7,063 bases of DNA from JBDTLH01 sp039934875 (GCA_039934875.1 JBDTLH010000348.1:1-7063); one strand, 5' to 3'; counted from the first letter of the stretch, positions 1-6,394 are shown. The notes: generated by a model not told the origin, from the sequence alone. A program made the numbers and translations.

Positions 1-117
1 GGGTTCGTGAAGGTGCGCTATCGCGGACTGGCCAAGAACGCCAACCGGTTGTTCGCGACCTGCGCGCTGATCAATCTATACATGGTGCGCAAACGGCTGC
101 TGACGCAAGGGGCGTAG
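1..117 (+). CDS. IS5-family transposase, C-terminal end (partial, cut by window start)
   Basis: The frame is open from base 1 and stops with TAG at 115-117, giving 38 residues. It reads G-F-V-K-V-R-Y-R-G-L-A-K-N near its start and ends in a hydrophobic stretch with N-L-Y-M-V-R-K-R-L. The KVRYRGLAKN block followed by an 'ALxNLxMVR' helix is the usual C-terminus of IS5-family DDE transposases, just after the last catalytic Glu. The protein would cut and join the ends of its own element. The catalytic residues lie upstream, outside the window, so I cannot tell whether the copy is intact. The probable element end 133 bases downstream supports the assignment. The family call rests on recognition of this motif only. 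Confidence 0.85.
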   Translation, partial: GFVKVRYRGLAKNANRLFATCALINLYMVRKRLLTQGA

Positions 118-250
118 TGTCTCTAAAGAGCGCCTCCGCACCTCCGGCACCGAAGAGACGGGCTGAATACCCCTGAAACGCTACCATTTCCTGACCACCG
201 CGCTCGACCTATACCCGCCCGCTTATTTCAAGTGGTTATTCAGAGACTCC
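118..250 (+). mobile_element. 3' tail and probable right end of the IS5-family element
   Basis: This is the non-coding stretch between the transposase stop and a probable terminal inverted repeat ending TTCAGAGACTCC at 239-250. The left end of the element is outside the window, so the inverted repeat cannot be paired. The reverse complement, GGAGTCTCTGAA, has the form expected for an IS5-type left end (starting GG/GA and purine-rich). The sequence immediately outside is CTAA, which fits the YTAR target preference of IS5-group elements. The exact boundary is inferred. Confidence 0.6.
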
Positions 251-254
251 CTAA
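251..254. repeat. Candidate IS5-type target-site tetranucleotide (CTAA)
   Basis: CTAA directly follows the proposed right end of the insertion element at base 250. IS5-group elements typically duplicate a 4-bp YTAR target, and CTAA fits. The second copy would lie beyond the left edge of the window, so duplication is not shown. Confidence 0.4.
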
Positions 255-351
255 GGCCGAACCTATTTATGAAACACGCTCCAGGAACAGCAAGCCCCCG
301 GCCAACGGCTGCGGACTTCTGTGGAGTCTGATTTACAAAAAACGCCCTGTG

Positions 352-1044
352 TCAACTTAATTGAAAGTCAATCGCCGCTATATCCAACAGCGTTCGTGCG
401 GGTGCTGTCTGCGGAGGTTGACTACGTGTCGTGGTCGGCGGCTGATCAGTGATCTTGATACGGAGGCGGATGGCAGCAGAACCCTCTTCGACGTCAGGCG
501 GTGCCTGCAGTGTTGTGCTGGGCAGCTTCGAGCAGACATTGACTACAAACTGGGCAGCGCCGCCAGCAGTCTTGTCGGCAGGTAAGAAGTCCGAGGGCAG
601 GATCGAGAACGGGGTGGCTATATCGAGCGATCCTTTACGCCAAACCAGAGATACACCGATTTCCAGGCCCATGGTTGAAAGGTCCGCAGTATTGAATAGG
701 GCCTGAAAGAATGCCGTGAGAGCATCTTGCATTGGGCGGCCGGCCATTTCGTAAGCGAGTGGCTCGGTCTGCGCTCCCCATTCATTGAGCGGGTAGTAAT
801 TGACCGGCGACTGCACTGGAGCACAGCTATACACGAGAACTTCGTTGGTGCTCGGGGTGGTGGGAACATTCGGGTAGAGGTACTCATTGCGCGTCCGTGT
901 AAGGATCACCTTGAAGCTGCGTAGCGGGCTCGAGCCAACGAGAGCGGCAGTGTTGTTCGGATCGTCGGCGAGCGCATAAACGATCGCGGTGCCGAGCGCC
1001 TTCGTCGATTCCTTAATAACGTTCGGCACCACTATCGTCTTCAT
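352..1044 (-). CDS. Protein of unknown function, possibly a C-terminal fragment
   Basis: I do not recognise this family. The ATG at 1044 gives 230 aa starting M-K-T-I-V-V-P-N. The frame also stays open to a GTG at 1083 and closes only at a stop at 1099-1101. The ATG has a weak, very close AGGTG in front and the GTG has none, so neither start is convincing. No signal peptide or membrane helix is visible. The first two thirds alternate short hydrophobic strands with Pro/Asn/Thr turns, as in a beta-rich fold. A Pro/Thr-rich linker (P-P-T-T-T-R-S-Q-P-P-Q-T-A-P) follows, then a short tail ending D-F-Q-L-S. The composition is protein-like throughout, with many aromatic residues and a coherent amphipathic pattern. 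The 5' end abuts the truncated restriction-modification fragment with no visible promoter, so this could be the 3' part of a much longer gene. A T-rich run (GTTTTTTG) lies just past the stop without a clear hairpin. Confidence 0.6.
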   Translation of the reverse strand: MKTIVVPNVIKESTKALGTAIVYALADDPNNTAALVGSSPLRSFKVILTRTRNEYLYPNVPTTPSTNEVLVYSCAPVQSPVNYYPLNEWGAQTEPLAYEMAGRPMQDALTAFFQALFNTADLSTMGLEIGVSLVWRKGSLDIATPFSILPSDFLPADKTAGGAAQFVVNVCSKLPSTTLQAPPDVEEGSAAIRLRIKITDQPPTTTRSQPPQTAPARTLLDIAAIDFQLS

Positions 1045-1055
1045 CACCTGTAGCG

Positions 1056-1649
1056 TTGGGTGGTGAATACCGGCGGCTCCCACGACCGATTCTGACGGTT
1101 ATTTGCACCGAAGGGAGAAACGGCCGTATCTTCAACTACGCTTACGCTGTGTTTCACAGCCCCGGCTACCGCAACCGCTACGCGGAATTTCTGAAGATTG
1201 ATTTCCCGCGACTGCCGTTGACAGGAGACCTGGAGCTTTTCCGCGCACTGGCCCGGCACGGCTGTGACCTCGTCGCGGTCCACCTCCTGGAGTCGCCCAA
1301 GCCTGACAAGCCCCTCACCACCTACACCGGCCCGACGAACCCGGAGGTCGAGAAAATCTCCTACGCCCGCGCCGCCGTGTGGCTCGACAAGGACCAGACG
1401 TGCGGCTTCCGCGGCGTGACCGAGGCCTTGTGGAACTTCCATATCGGCAGCTACCAAGTCTGCGACAAATGGCTTAAGGACCGCAAGGGCCGCACACTCT
1501 CGAACGACGACGTCGCCCACTACCAGAAGATCGTCGTCGCCCTCAGTGAAACCATTCGCCTGATGAACGAGATCGACGAGGTGATCGAAAAACACGGCGG
1601 CTGGCCCGGCGTTTTTCAGAGTACATTAAAATCCTCGGACGCGGTCTAG
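1056..1649 (+). pseudogene. C-terminal fragment of a type ISP restriction-modification enzyme
   Basis: Type ISP enzymes are single very large polypeptides (about 1,500 aa or more) that combine nuclease, helicase, N6-adenine methylase and target-recognition domains. Only the C-terminal ~170 residues are present here. They begin at about 1128 with I-F-N-Y-A-Y-A-V-F-H-S-P-G-Y-R and run through D-F-P-R-L-P-L-T, L-F-R-A-L-A, H-L-L-E-S, T-Y-T-G-P, V-W-N/L-W-N-F-H-I-G-Y/S-Y-Q-V-C and K-W-L-K-D-R-K-G-R to H-G-G-W-P-G-V-F near the stop. These blocks match my knowledge of the conserved C-terminal specificity region of this family. Residues 1-24 of the open frame (TTG start at 1056) do not look homologous, so the break lies near 1125. 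No helicase or methylase motif lies upstream. The 5' end overlaps the divergent minus-strand frame. Without the catalytic domains it cannot act as an enzyme, so I treat it as a relic. The frame itself is undamaged, suggesting a fairly recent truncation. Confidence 0.8.
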
Positions 1650-2211
1650 GATGGCCTGTTGAATTCGGGCGAGAAGAAATATTTTCGCTGCACCCACTTA
1701 AAACCTTCATGTTTCGTGATGGCCGCAATCTTAATGGGCCACCTACTGTTTTTGGGCGCATGATAGAAAACCGGATAAATTCTTTGTGGTTTCCACCTTG
1801 AACCGCGCAGATCGATGGCGTCCTGAATCGGTGCGGCGGGCAGGATTCAATGTTGGGTTTACCCCAAGCCAGTGGTCATCAACGATCCCGATACGTTTCA
1901 CCATGCATCAAGTCAACGCCCGCTCCCCGGCGGCAAGACCAGCGATAGAAGAGAGGCGCGCGATTTTCAAACTGCACCACTATAGTAACTTGCCATCCCA
2001 GAGTGACCGGATGTGTGAACTGTTCCTTCAGCTCTTAGGCGAGCAGAGGAAAATCCAGTGAAGGCAAATAACTGTGAAGGACCTCGTTTCTAACCTGCTC
2101 CTCCGGGGATACAGCCATTTGGGTATGCGCCTCCAACTTGCTCGTCCGGGGCTAAAGCCAAAGCGGACGCGCATCCAAAGCTGTCCTCGTGCAATGTTTT
2201 CAAGAGCAACA
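1650..2211. other. 562-base stretch with no supportable gene
   Basis: Several short open frames occur on both strands, for example a GTG-started frame at 1786-2061. None has a recognisable motif, a good ribosome-binding site or protein-like composition. Local palindromes are present, notably a nested hairpin at 2143-2169. The first ~100 bases after the restriction-modification remnant are AT-richer than the flanks. This stretch probably consists of decayed sequence. Confidence 0.5.
2143..2169. repeat. Nested imperfect hairpin, REP-like
   Basis: CGTCCG (2143-2148) pairs with CGGACG (2164-2169). Inside the loop, GGCT (2150-2153) can pair with AGCC (2156-2159). The GGGGCTAAAGCC core resembles short palindromic repeats dispersed in some soil-bacterial genomes, but only one copy is seen here. 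It could also be chance. Confidence 0.25.
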
Positions 2212-2237
2212 AAGCCGGAGCTTGGAGGCTCCGGCTT
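2201..2237 (-). terminator. Rho-independent-type terminator of the PEP-CTERM gene
   Basis: A perfect 10-bp stem is formed by AAGCCGGAGC (2212-2221) and GCTCCGGCTT (2228-2237) around a 6-base loop. On the minus strand it starts 28 bases after the TAA stop of the PEP-CTERM gene. It is followed by a moderately T-rich run (TGTTGCTCTTG, 2211-2201). On the plus strand no T-run follows, so it most likely serves the minus-strand gene. Confidence 0.75.
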
Positions 2238-2265
2238 GCAGTGGATCGGGGGTGAAGTCAGTTAG

Positions 2266-2754
2266 TTAGCTTGCAATTTTGCGGCGAAGTGCGCCGGCTG
2301 CGCCGAGAAGTCCGGTGCCGAAGAGGAGGATGGAGCTGGGCTCGGGGATGGGAGGAGGACCGCCACCGCTGAGGGTGAAGGTGCCGTCGGTATCAAAAGC
2401 GCCGTTTAGACTGATCAATTCATAAGCGCCGGCGTTGTAGTAGATATTGATTTCATCACCATTGGCAACGTTGAAGCCAAGGCCATTGAAATCGAGGTAA
2501 CCCGGGCTGGGTGGAACGAACAGAAGATTGTCGGCGCCGAGGAAGTTGTTGAGGCCGGTAAGGGCGATTCCGTCATACAAGCCGTTGCTGATGCTGGTGA
2601 CTTGAAATTGGCCACCGCCGTTATTGGTTGCGGTGAGGGTCCCGGAGGCGGTATCTCCGGTGTTGCCAGCGTAGGTGAAGGTAAAGGTATCGGCGGCGGC
2701 GAAGGCTGCGGTCAAGAGCAGCAGCACCGAGAGGACGAGTAGCCTGCGAATCAT
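2266..2754 (-). CDS. PEP-CTERM sorting domain-containing exported protein
   Basis: This is a complete gene of 162 aa. The start at 2754 is chosen because AGGAGAG sits 6 bases upstream on the minus strand and the protein then opens with a classic signal peptide. That peptide is M-I-R-R followed by a hydrophobic core (residues 5-19) and A-F-A-A-A, with likely cleavage near residue 21. The mature part (about 22-130) is a Gly/Asn/Thr-rich, cysteine-free, probably beta-rich ectodomain. The C-terminus carries the full tripartite sorting signal: P-E-P-S at 137-140, a hydrophobic helix (about 141-156) and R-R-K at 157-159. In PEP-CTERM proteins this signal is recognised and cleaved by an exosortase in the inner membrane. 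These proteins are generally linked to extracellular polysaccharide and floc or biofilm formation. No exosortase or polysaccharide gene lies in the window, so sorting must rely on genes elsewhere. The gene stands alone, with its own sigma-54-type promoter and terminator. The role of the ectodomain is unknown. Confidence 0.92.
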   Translation of the reverse strand: MIRRLLVLSVLLLLTAAFAAADTFTFTYAGNTGDTASGTLTATNNGGGQFQVTSISNGLYDGIALTGLNNFLGADNLLFVPPSPGYLDFNGLGFNVANGDEINIYYNAGAYELISLNGAFDTDGTFTLSGGGPPPIPEPSSILLFGTGLLGAAGALRRKIAS

Positions 2755-2760
2755 TAGTTT

Positions 2761-2767
2761 CTCTCCT
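2761..2767 (-). promoter_or_regulatory. Ribosome-binding site of the PEP-CTERM gene
   Basis: On the minus strand AGGAGAG is followed by AAACTA and then ATG. This strong Shine-Dalgarno match decides the start at 2754 against an in-frame ATG at 2847, which would overlap the promoter. Confidence 0.8.
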
Positions 2768-2830
2768 GAGTTAGGGGTCGGGGATCGGGGAAGCAGCAAA
2801 AAGCGATCTAGTTGCTCAGTTAAGCAGTCG

Positions 2831-2846
2831 TGCAATTCAGGCGCCA
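2831..2846 (-). promoter_or_regulatory. Sigma-54 (RpoN) -24/-12 promoter of the PEP-CTERM gene
   Basis: The minus strand reads TGGCGCCTGAATTGCA. The invariant GG (-25/-24, at 2845-2844) and GC (-13/-12, at 2833-2832) have the exact spacing of the consensus TGGCAC-N5-TTGCA. Only one position of the TGGCAC and TTGCA blocks differs (GC for AC). Transcription would start near 2820, giving a leader of about 66 bases before the ATG at 2754. Some PEP-CTERM genes in other bacteria are reported to be RpoN-dependent through the PrsK/PrsR two-component system, which agrees with this site. The motif is seen directly. Its use is inferred. Confidence 0.7.
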
Positions 2847-2870
2847 AACCAGAGGGAACATTTTACGGGG

Positions 2871-2893
2871 CGCGTGATTTCATGTGTCACGCG
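2871..2893. promoter_or_regulatory. Inverted repeat upstream of the sigma-54 promoter, candidate enhancer site
   Basis: CGCGTGA (2871-2877) and TCACGCG (2887-2893) form a perfect 7-bp inverted repeat around a 9-base spacer. It is centred about 62 bases upstream of the predicted start at 2820. Sigma-54 promoters need an activator bound upstream, and those activators bind as dimers to palindromes, so this is a plausible site. The distance is shorter than the usual 80-150 bases. It could also be an unrelated hairpin. Confidence 0.45.
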
Positions 2894-3283
2894 TTAAACC
2901 ATTGTCATTCAATAGGATAGGGCGCCGGTTAGGCAAAGCGAAGCGCGCTCTAAGAAGGGGGATGATGGTCGCGAATGCAAGATTTTGCAGTTGAATGCAG
3001 GGGGAAGAGAAAACATTTTCTCCTTTTCGCGGGGGACCGGTGCTGCAAAGGGGTTCGGCGAAATCGCCGCTTTGAGCGTGTTTGGGGTCTGGATTGCCGC
3101 TCAGGATTCGGGTGCGGCATCCGATGCAGGTAGCTGGGGGCGTAGCGCGATTCCGTGGTTGTTTGATCCTCCGGGCGACAGTTCGCGATAAAGCTTCACC
3201 TTCTCTGCTATGGGAAGCGCCTCTGAGGTGCGCATCCAATCAGTAATGAGAGTGCCGGAGCTGCTGTATGGGACAAACTCGCG
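2894..3283. other. Mostly non-coding stretch between divergent genes
   Basis: No strong gene is seen here. The stretch holds a near-perfect palindrome (GAGAAAA-CA-TTTTCTC, 3007-3022), a second short one (CGGCGA-AA-TCGCCG, 3056-3069) and one weak minus-strand frame listed separately. The promoter of the DUF5681 gene is presumably near its right end, but I cannot place a convincing -35/-10 pair. Confidence 0.4.
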
Positions 3284-3298
3284 TTGGAGGTCCGGCAA
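3101..3298 (-). CDS. Possible small protein or gene remnant (weak)
   Basis: The frame gives 65 residues from a TTG at 3298, with a stop codon immediately before it, so there is no room for a longer N-terminus. The part L-I-T-D-W-M-R-T-S-E-A-L-P-I-A-E-K-V-K-L-Y-R-E-L looks like a genuine amphipathic helical segment with protein-like composition. The rest is less convincing. An internal ATG (W-M-R) could also be a start. The 5' end overlaps the first codons of the plus-strand DUF5681 gene by 15 bases, so at most one of the two starts is likely to be right. I recognise no family. It could be a relic or a chance frame. Confidence 0.22.
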   Translation of the reverse strand: MPDLQREFVPYSSSGTLITDWMRTSEALPIAEKVKLYRELSPGGSNNHGIALRPQLPASDAAPES

Positions 3299-3712
3299 TC
3301 ACTCAATAAGCTGCTGGAGCTCATCGCGAAGAACACTCAATTCGAGAAGGGAAAGTCCGGCAACCCGAAAGGCAGACCCAAGGGCTCTCAGAATCCAGCT
3401 ACCATCTTCAATCGAGTGGCACGGGAGTTCATCACGGTGACGGAGAACGGGCGCACCCGCAAGCTGACGAAATTGGAGGCGATCATCCTGCAGGCACACA
3501 ACAAGGCTTTGGCTGGCAAACCCAAGAGCTTCAGCGATTACCTAAACTTCTACAAGGCCTTCGTCCTTTCGGTGCTACCGGAAGCTGACGAGGTCACTGT
3601 CGTACCGCAACGCCACTCGCCCGTCTTTGCCGAAATTGTGCGGCGACTCCGGGAATCCGAGGTACAGCAAGCTCGAACTCCGCACCAGCCGCCGCCCCAC
3701 CTTTCGTTATAA
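3284..3712 (+). CDS. DUF5681 domain-containing protein
   Basis: The 142 aa protein carries the DUF5681 signature F-x-K-G-x-S-G-N-P-K-G-R-P-K-G-S at residues 20-35. It is followed by V-T-V/T-E-N-G-R-T-R-K-L-T-K-L-E-A-I (about 51-67) and a helical stretch typical of the family. The basic Gly/Pro-rich motif suggests nucleic-acid contact, but the family function is not established. Such proteins are often found in mobile or phage-like regions, which is an inference from general knowledge. The start is uncertain. The frame opens at 3227 after a TGA and contains no ATG before the motif. The TTG at 3284 is the best candidate, with GGGA about 11 bases upstream. The last ~20 residues are Pro/Gln/His-rich and unstructured. 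The gene ends 39 bases before the kinase gene on the same strand, but the two do not look functionally linked. Confidence 0.7.
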   Translation: MEVRQSLNKLLELIAKNTQFEKGKSGNPKGRPKGSQNPATIFNRVAREFITVTENGRTRKLTKLEAIILQAHNKALAGKPKSFSDYLNFYKAFVLSVLPEADEVTVVPQRHSPVFAEIVRRLRESEVQQARTPHQPPPHLSL

Positions 3713-3713
3713 T
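3708..3713 (+). promoter_or_regulatory. Candidate -10 box for the kinase gene
   Basis: A perfect TATAAT overlaps the stop codon of the DUF5681 gene, 38 bases before the kinase ATG. No TTGACA-like -35 is found at 16-18 bases upstream, where the sequence is GC-rich. A promoter here is plausible but incomplete. Confidence 0.3.
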
Positions 3714-3751
3714 TCGATTCGAGCTAAGCTGCTCGCTAGGATAGACATTCA

Positions 3752-6361
3752 ATGACAGCAACTCCCGCACGACATTTCGGCCCTTATGAATTCATCGCGC
3801 CACTCGGTGCGGGCGGGATGGGCGAGGTCTTTCGCGCCCGCGACACCCGGCTGGGACGCGATGTCGCCATCAAAGTGCTGCCGGTCGCCTTCAGCGCCGA
3901 TCCAGAGCGCTTGCGGCGCTTTGAGCAGGAGGCGTGCGCAGCGGCGGCGTTGAACCATCCTGCGCTGATGGCGATTTACGATATCGGGACAGAGAACGGC
4001 GCGCCCTATATCGTTTCAGAGCTGCTGGAAGGTGCGACCCTGCGGCATTGTCTACGTGACGGGCGCATGCCCCTCCGCAAGGCGATTGAGTACGCCGCGC
4101 AGATGGCGCACGGACTGGCGGCGGCGCACGAGAAGGGGATCGTGCATCGCGACCTCAAGCCGGAGAACATCTTCATCACCCGTGATGGGCGGGCGAAGAT
4201 ACTCGATTTCGGATTGGCGAAGTTGGTCGAGCGCAACGCGCCATCGTCCCATGGCGAGAGTATGACGCGCGAGGACACGGCGCCGGGGCTGGTGCTGGGC
4301 ACGGTGGGTTATATGTCGCCGGAGCAGGTGCGCGGGCAGGCGGTGGATCATCGCTCCGACATATTTTCCTTCGGCGCGATTCTGTACGAGATGTTGTCCG
4401 GGCAGCGCGCCTTCAAGGGCGACACCGCGGCGGAGACGATGACCGCGATTTTGCGCGAAGACCCACCCGACTTGACGACGACGACAACGGCAACGGGAGC
4501 GCACGCAAGCATCCCCCCGGCGCTCGATCAGATCGTCCGCCACTGTTTGCAGAAGGAGCCGCAGCAGAGATTTCAGTCGGCCAGCGACATGGCGTTCAAT
4601 CTGGAGGCGCTGTCCAGTGCCAGTTCGAGTGGGATATCGGCGTTGCGCGCGTTGTCAGCTTCGACATCCCCCATACCGGGAATGTCGCGGCGGATGTTTT
4701 TTGCGACCGTGGGTATGTTGGTGGCGATTGCCATCGCTATCGGTGCGTTCTCGCTGGGGCAGCACTTGACCACACGGCCAGCGCCATTGGCGCAATACAA
4801 GCAGATCACATACCAGCAGGGTGCGATATTATCCGCCCGCTTCTCCCCCGATGGGCAGACGATATTTTGCGCCGCCAGGTTCGACAAGAAGACCGAGCTC
4901 TATTCCGGAAGGCTGGACAGTATTGGGATGCGGCCAATGGGCGTCAAGGCCTTTCAGATATTGTCGGTCTCGGCTGCGGGAGGCATTGCATTTCTGGATC
5001 CCACGGGATTGATCTTAAACTCTGAGGCCTCGGTGGCAACCTTAGCGAGCGTGCCACTGGGAGGGGGTGCGCCTAGACCGATCCTCAAGAATGTACGATC
5101 CGCTGATTGGGCGCGCGACGGCAGCGGCCTGGCTGTGGCGCGTTATATCCCGGAGAAACTGGTTGACCGGCTGGAGTATCCCATCGGCAAGACACTTTAC
5201 GAGACCGCTGGATATATAAGCGGTGTCCACTTCTCTCCCGACGGGAAGACGCTGGCATTCCTCGATCATCCCATTGCTGGGGACGACCAGGGATTTGTTG
5301 CTGTGATTCCCACGGCGGGCGGAACGGTGAGGCGGCTGACCCCTTTGTGGTTTTCAGTGCGCGCGGCTGCATGGCGTCCAGACGGAGGAGAAGTTTGGTT
5401 CACTGCCGCCCAGAGTGGTACTTATTCATTATTCGCGGTGACGCTGGGGCGATCTCCCAAATTGCGACAGCTTCAGACAGGCTTCGACAGCATGGAGATT
5501 GAGGACGTCGCCAGCAACGGGAAGGCGCTGGTCAATCACCGGAGTGTACGGAGTTTGGCGATGGTCTCGACCTCCGCCCGCCCGGTGGAGCAGGACTTCG
5601 CATCGCTTGATTTGCCGGAGTTCTTTCGCTTCTCCAGCGACGGCAAGCAGATATTGGTGGGAGACGACAGCGAGGTTGGCGGGGCGAATTATTCGACTTT
5701 CTTGCGCAACGTGGATGGATCGCAGCCGGTGCGGCTGGGGGATGGATCAGGCCTGGCGCTCTCTCCCGATGGAGAGTGGGCGATTTCTCAGCTGCCGCAA
5801 GCGCCCAACCAGCTTCTGCTGCTGCCCACGGGGCCTGGAGAGGCGCGGCAGCTCACGCACTCAGCCATGGCGCATGAAGCTGCGGATTGGTTTCCCGACG
5901 GCAAGCGGATCGTATTCACCAGCGGCGGACGCACCTACTTGCTCGACCTGAATGGCAAGGAAACCGCGCTCACCCCTGAAGGCGCCACCGGAACGCTGGT
6001 GACACCGGACGGTCAATACGTTGTGGTAAGCACAAAAGAAGGTAAGTATGAGCTCTACCCCGTGGCGGGAGGCAAACCGAAGCCGATCGAATGGCTGCAC
6101 GCCAATGACTTTCCCAGGCGTTTCAGCGGGGATGGAAAGGCGCTGCTGGTGGCGACAGCGGAAGAGGGGAAGCCGGGTAGAGACCTGTATCGCATTCAAT
6201 TCGCGGATGGCAGGAGGACGCTGCTGCGGCACATTCAGCCGCCGCAGGATGCAATCTCCAGCCGAATCGGCAATGTGGATGTGACTCCGGACGGGACCGG
6301 TTATGCCTATGGCTATGCGCAATGGCGAACGGCGTTGTATGTGGTGAGCGGGCTGCGGTAG
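3752..6361 (+). CDS. Membrane-anchored Ser/Thr protein kinase with PD40 beta-propeller sensor domain
   Basis: This is an 869 aa Hanks-type kinase, preceded by AGGA at a 10-base spacing. Kinase domain, about 9-287: Gly loop L-G-A-G-G-M-G-E-V (18-26), V-A-I-K with ATP-anchoring K41, helix-C Glu near 60, catalytic loop H-R-D-L-K-P-E-N (132-139, D134), D-F-G (152-154), G-T-V-G-Y-M-S-P-E (183-191), S-D-I-F-S-F-G (202-208) and R273. All catalytic residues are present, so the kinase should be active. A Ser-rich linker (288-312) leads to one transmembrane helix (about 315-335). The rest is extracytoplasmic and carries about ten x-[SP]-x-D-G turns of PD40/TolB-like repeats (364, 453, 494, 541, 627, 670, 713, 751, 791, 844). 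These predict one or two beta-propellers. The layout suggests a sensor that transmits an external signal to a cytoplasmic kinase. The ligand and substrates are unknown. This fusion is expanded in Acidobacteriota and related soil bacteria. No phosphatase or substrate gene is adjacent, so it is an orphan. Confidence 0.93.
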   Translation: MTATPARHFGPYEFIAPLGAGGMGEVFRARDTRLGRDVAIKVLPVAFSADPERLRRFEQEACAAAALNHPALMAIYDIGTENGAPYIVSELLEGATLRHCLRDGRMPLRKAIEYAAQMAHGLAAAHEKGIVHRDLKPENIFITRDGRAKILDFGLAKLVERNAPSSHGESMTREDTAPGLVLGTVGYMSPEQVRGQAVDHRSDIFSFGAILYEMLSGQRAFKGDTAAETMTAILREDPPDLTTTTTATGAHASIPPALDQIVRHCLQKEPQQRFQSASDMAFNLEALSSASSSGISALRALSASTSPIPGMSRRMFFATVGMLVAIAIAIGAFSLGQHLTTRPAPLAQYKQITYQQGAILSARFSPDGQTIFCAARFDKKTELYSGRLDSIGMRPMGVKAFQILSVSAAGGIAFLDPTGLILNSEASVATLASVPLGGGAPRPILKNVRSADWARDGSGLAVARYIPEKLVDRLEYPIGKTLYETAGYISGVHFSPDGKTLAFLDHPIAGDDQGFVAVIPTAGGTVRRLTPLWFSVRAAAWRPDGGEVWFTAAQSGTYSLFAVTLGRSPKLRQLQTGFDSMEIEDVASNGKALVNHRSVRSLAMVSTSARPVEQDFASLDLPEFFRFSSDGKQILVGDDSEVGGANYSTFLRNVDGSQPVRLGDGSGLALSPDGEWAISQLPQAPNQLLLLPTGPGEARQLTHSAMAHEAADWFPDGKRIVFTSGGRTYLLDLNGKETALTPEGATGTLVTPDGQYVVVSTKEGKYELYPVAGGKPKPIEWLHANDFPRRFSGDGKALLVATAEEGKPGRDLYRIQFADGRRTLLRHIQPPQDAISSRIGNVDVTPDGTGYAYGYAQWRTALYVVSGLR

Positions 6362-6394
6362 AGGTCGCGAGTCACGGGCTGAAGTAGTCACAGA

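Noticed and set aside
1786..2265. Two plus-strand open frames (91 and 63 codons) that could look like genes
   Set aside because: Non-ATG starts, no ribosome-binding site, no motif, and composition like random translation. The second also reads through the terminator hairpin of the opposite-strand gene.
3056..3069. Palindrome CGGCGA-AA-TCGCCG as an operator
   Set aside because: Short, GC-rich and not placed against any promoter or gene start that I can support.
2880..3239. Minus-strand frame of 119 codons upstream of the PEP-CTERM gene
   Set aside because: It is rich in Arg/Pro/Cys as in chance frames of GC-rich DNA, has no motif, and would run into the promoter palindrome.
3720..3735. Small hairpin CGAGC-TAAGCT-GCTCG before the kinase gene
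   Set aside because: A 5-bp stem in GC-rich sequence is expected by chance and has no T-run.
3752..6361. Many 65-160 codon frames overlapping the kinase gene on both strands
   Set aside because: They are shadows of a long gene with clear domain motifs. None has a recognisable domain.
3284..6361. DUF5681 gene and kinase gene as an operon forming a signalling system
   Set aside because: The spacing is short (39 bases), but a TATAAT lies between them and no functional link is known or visible.
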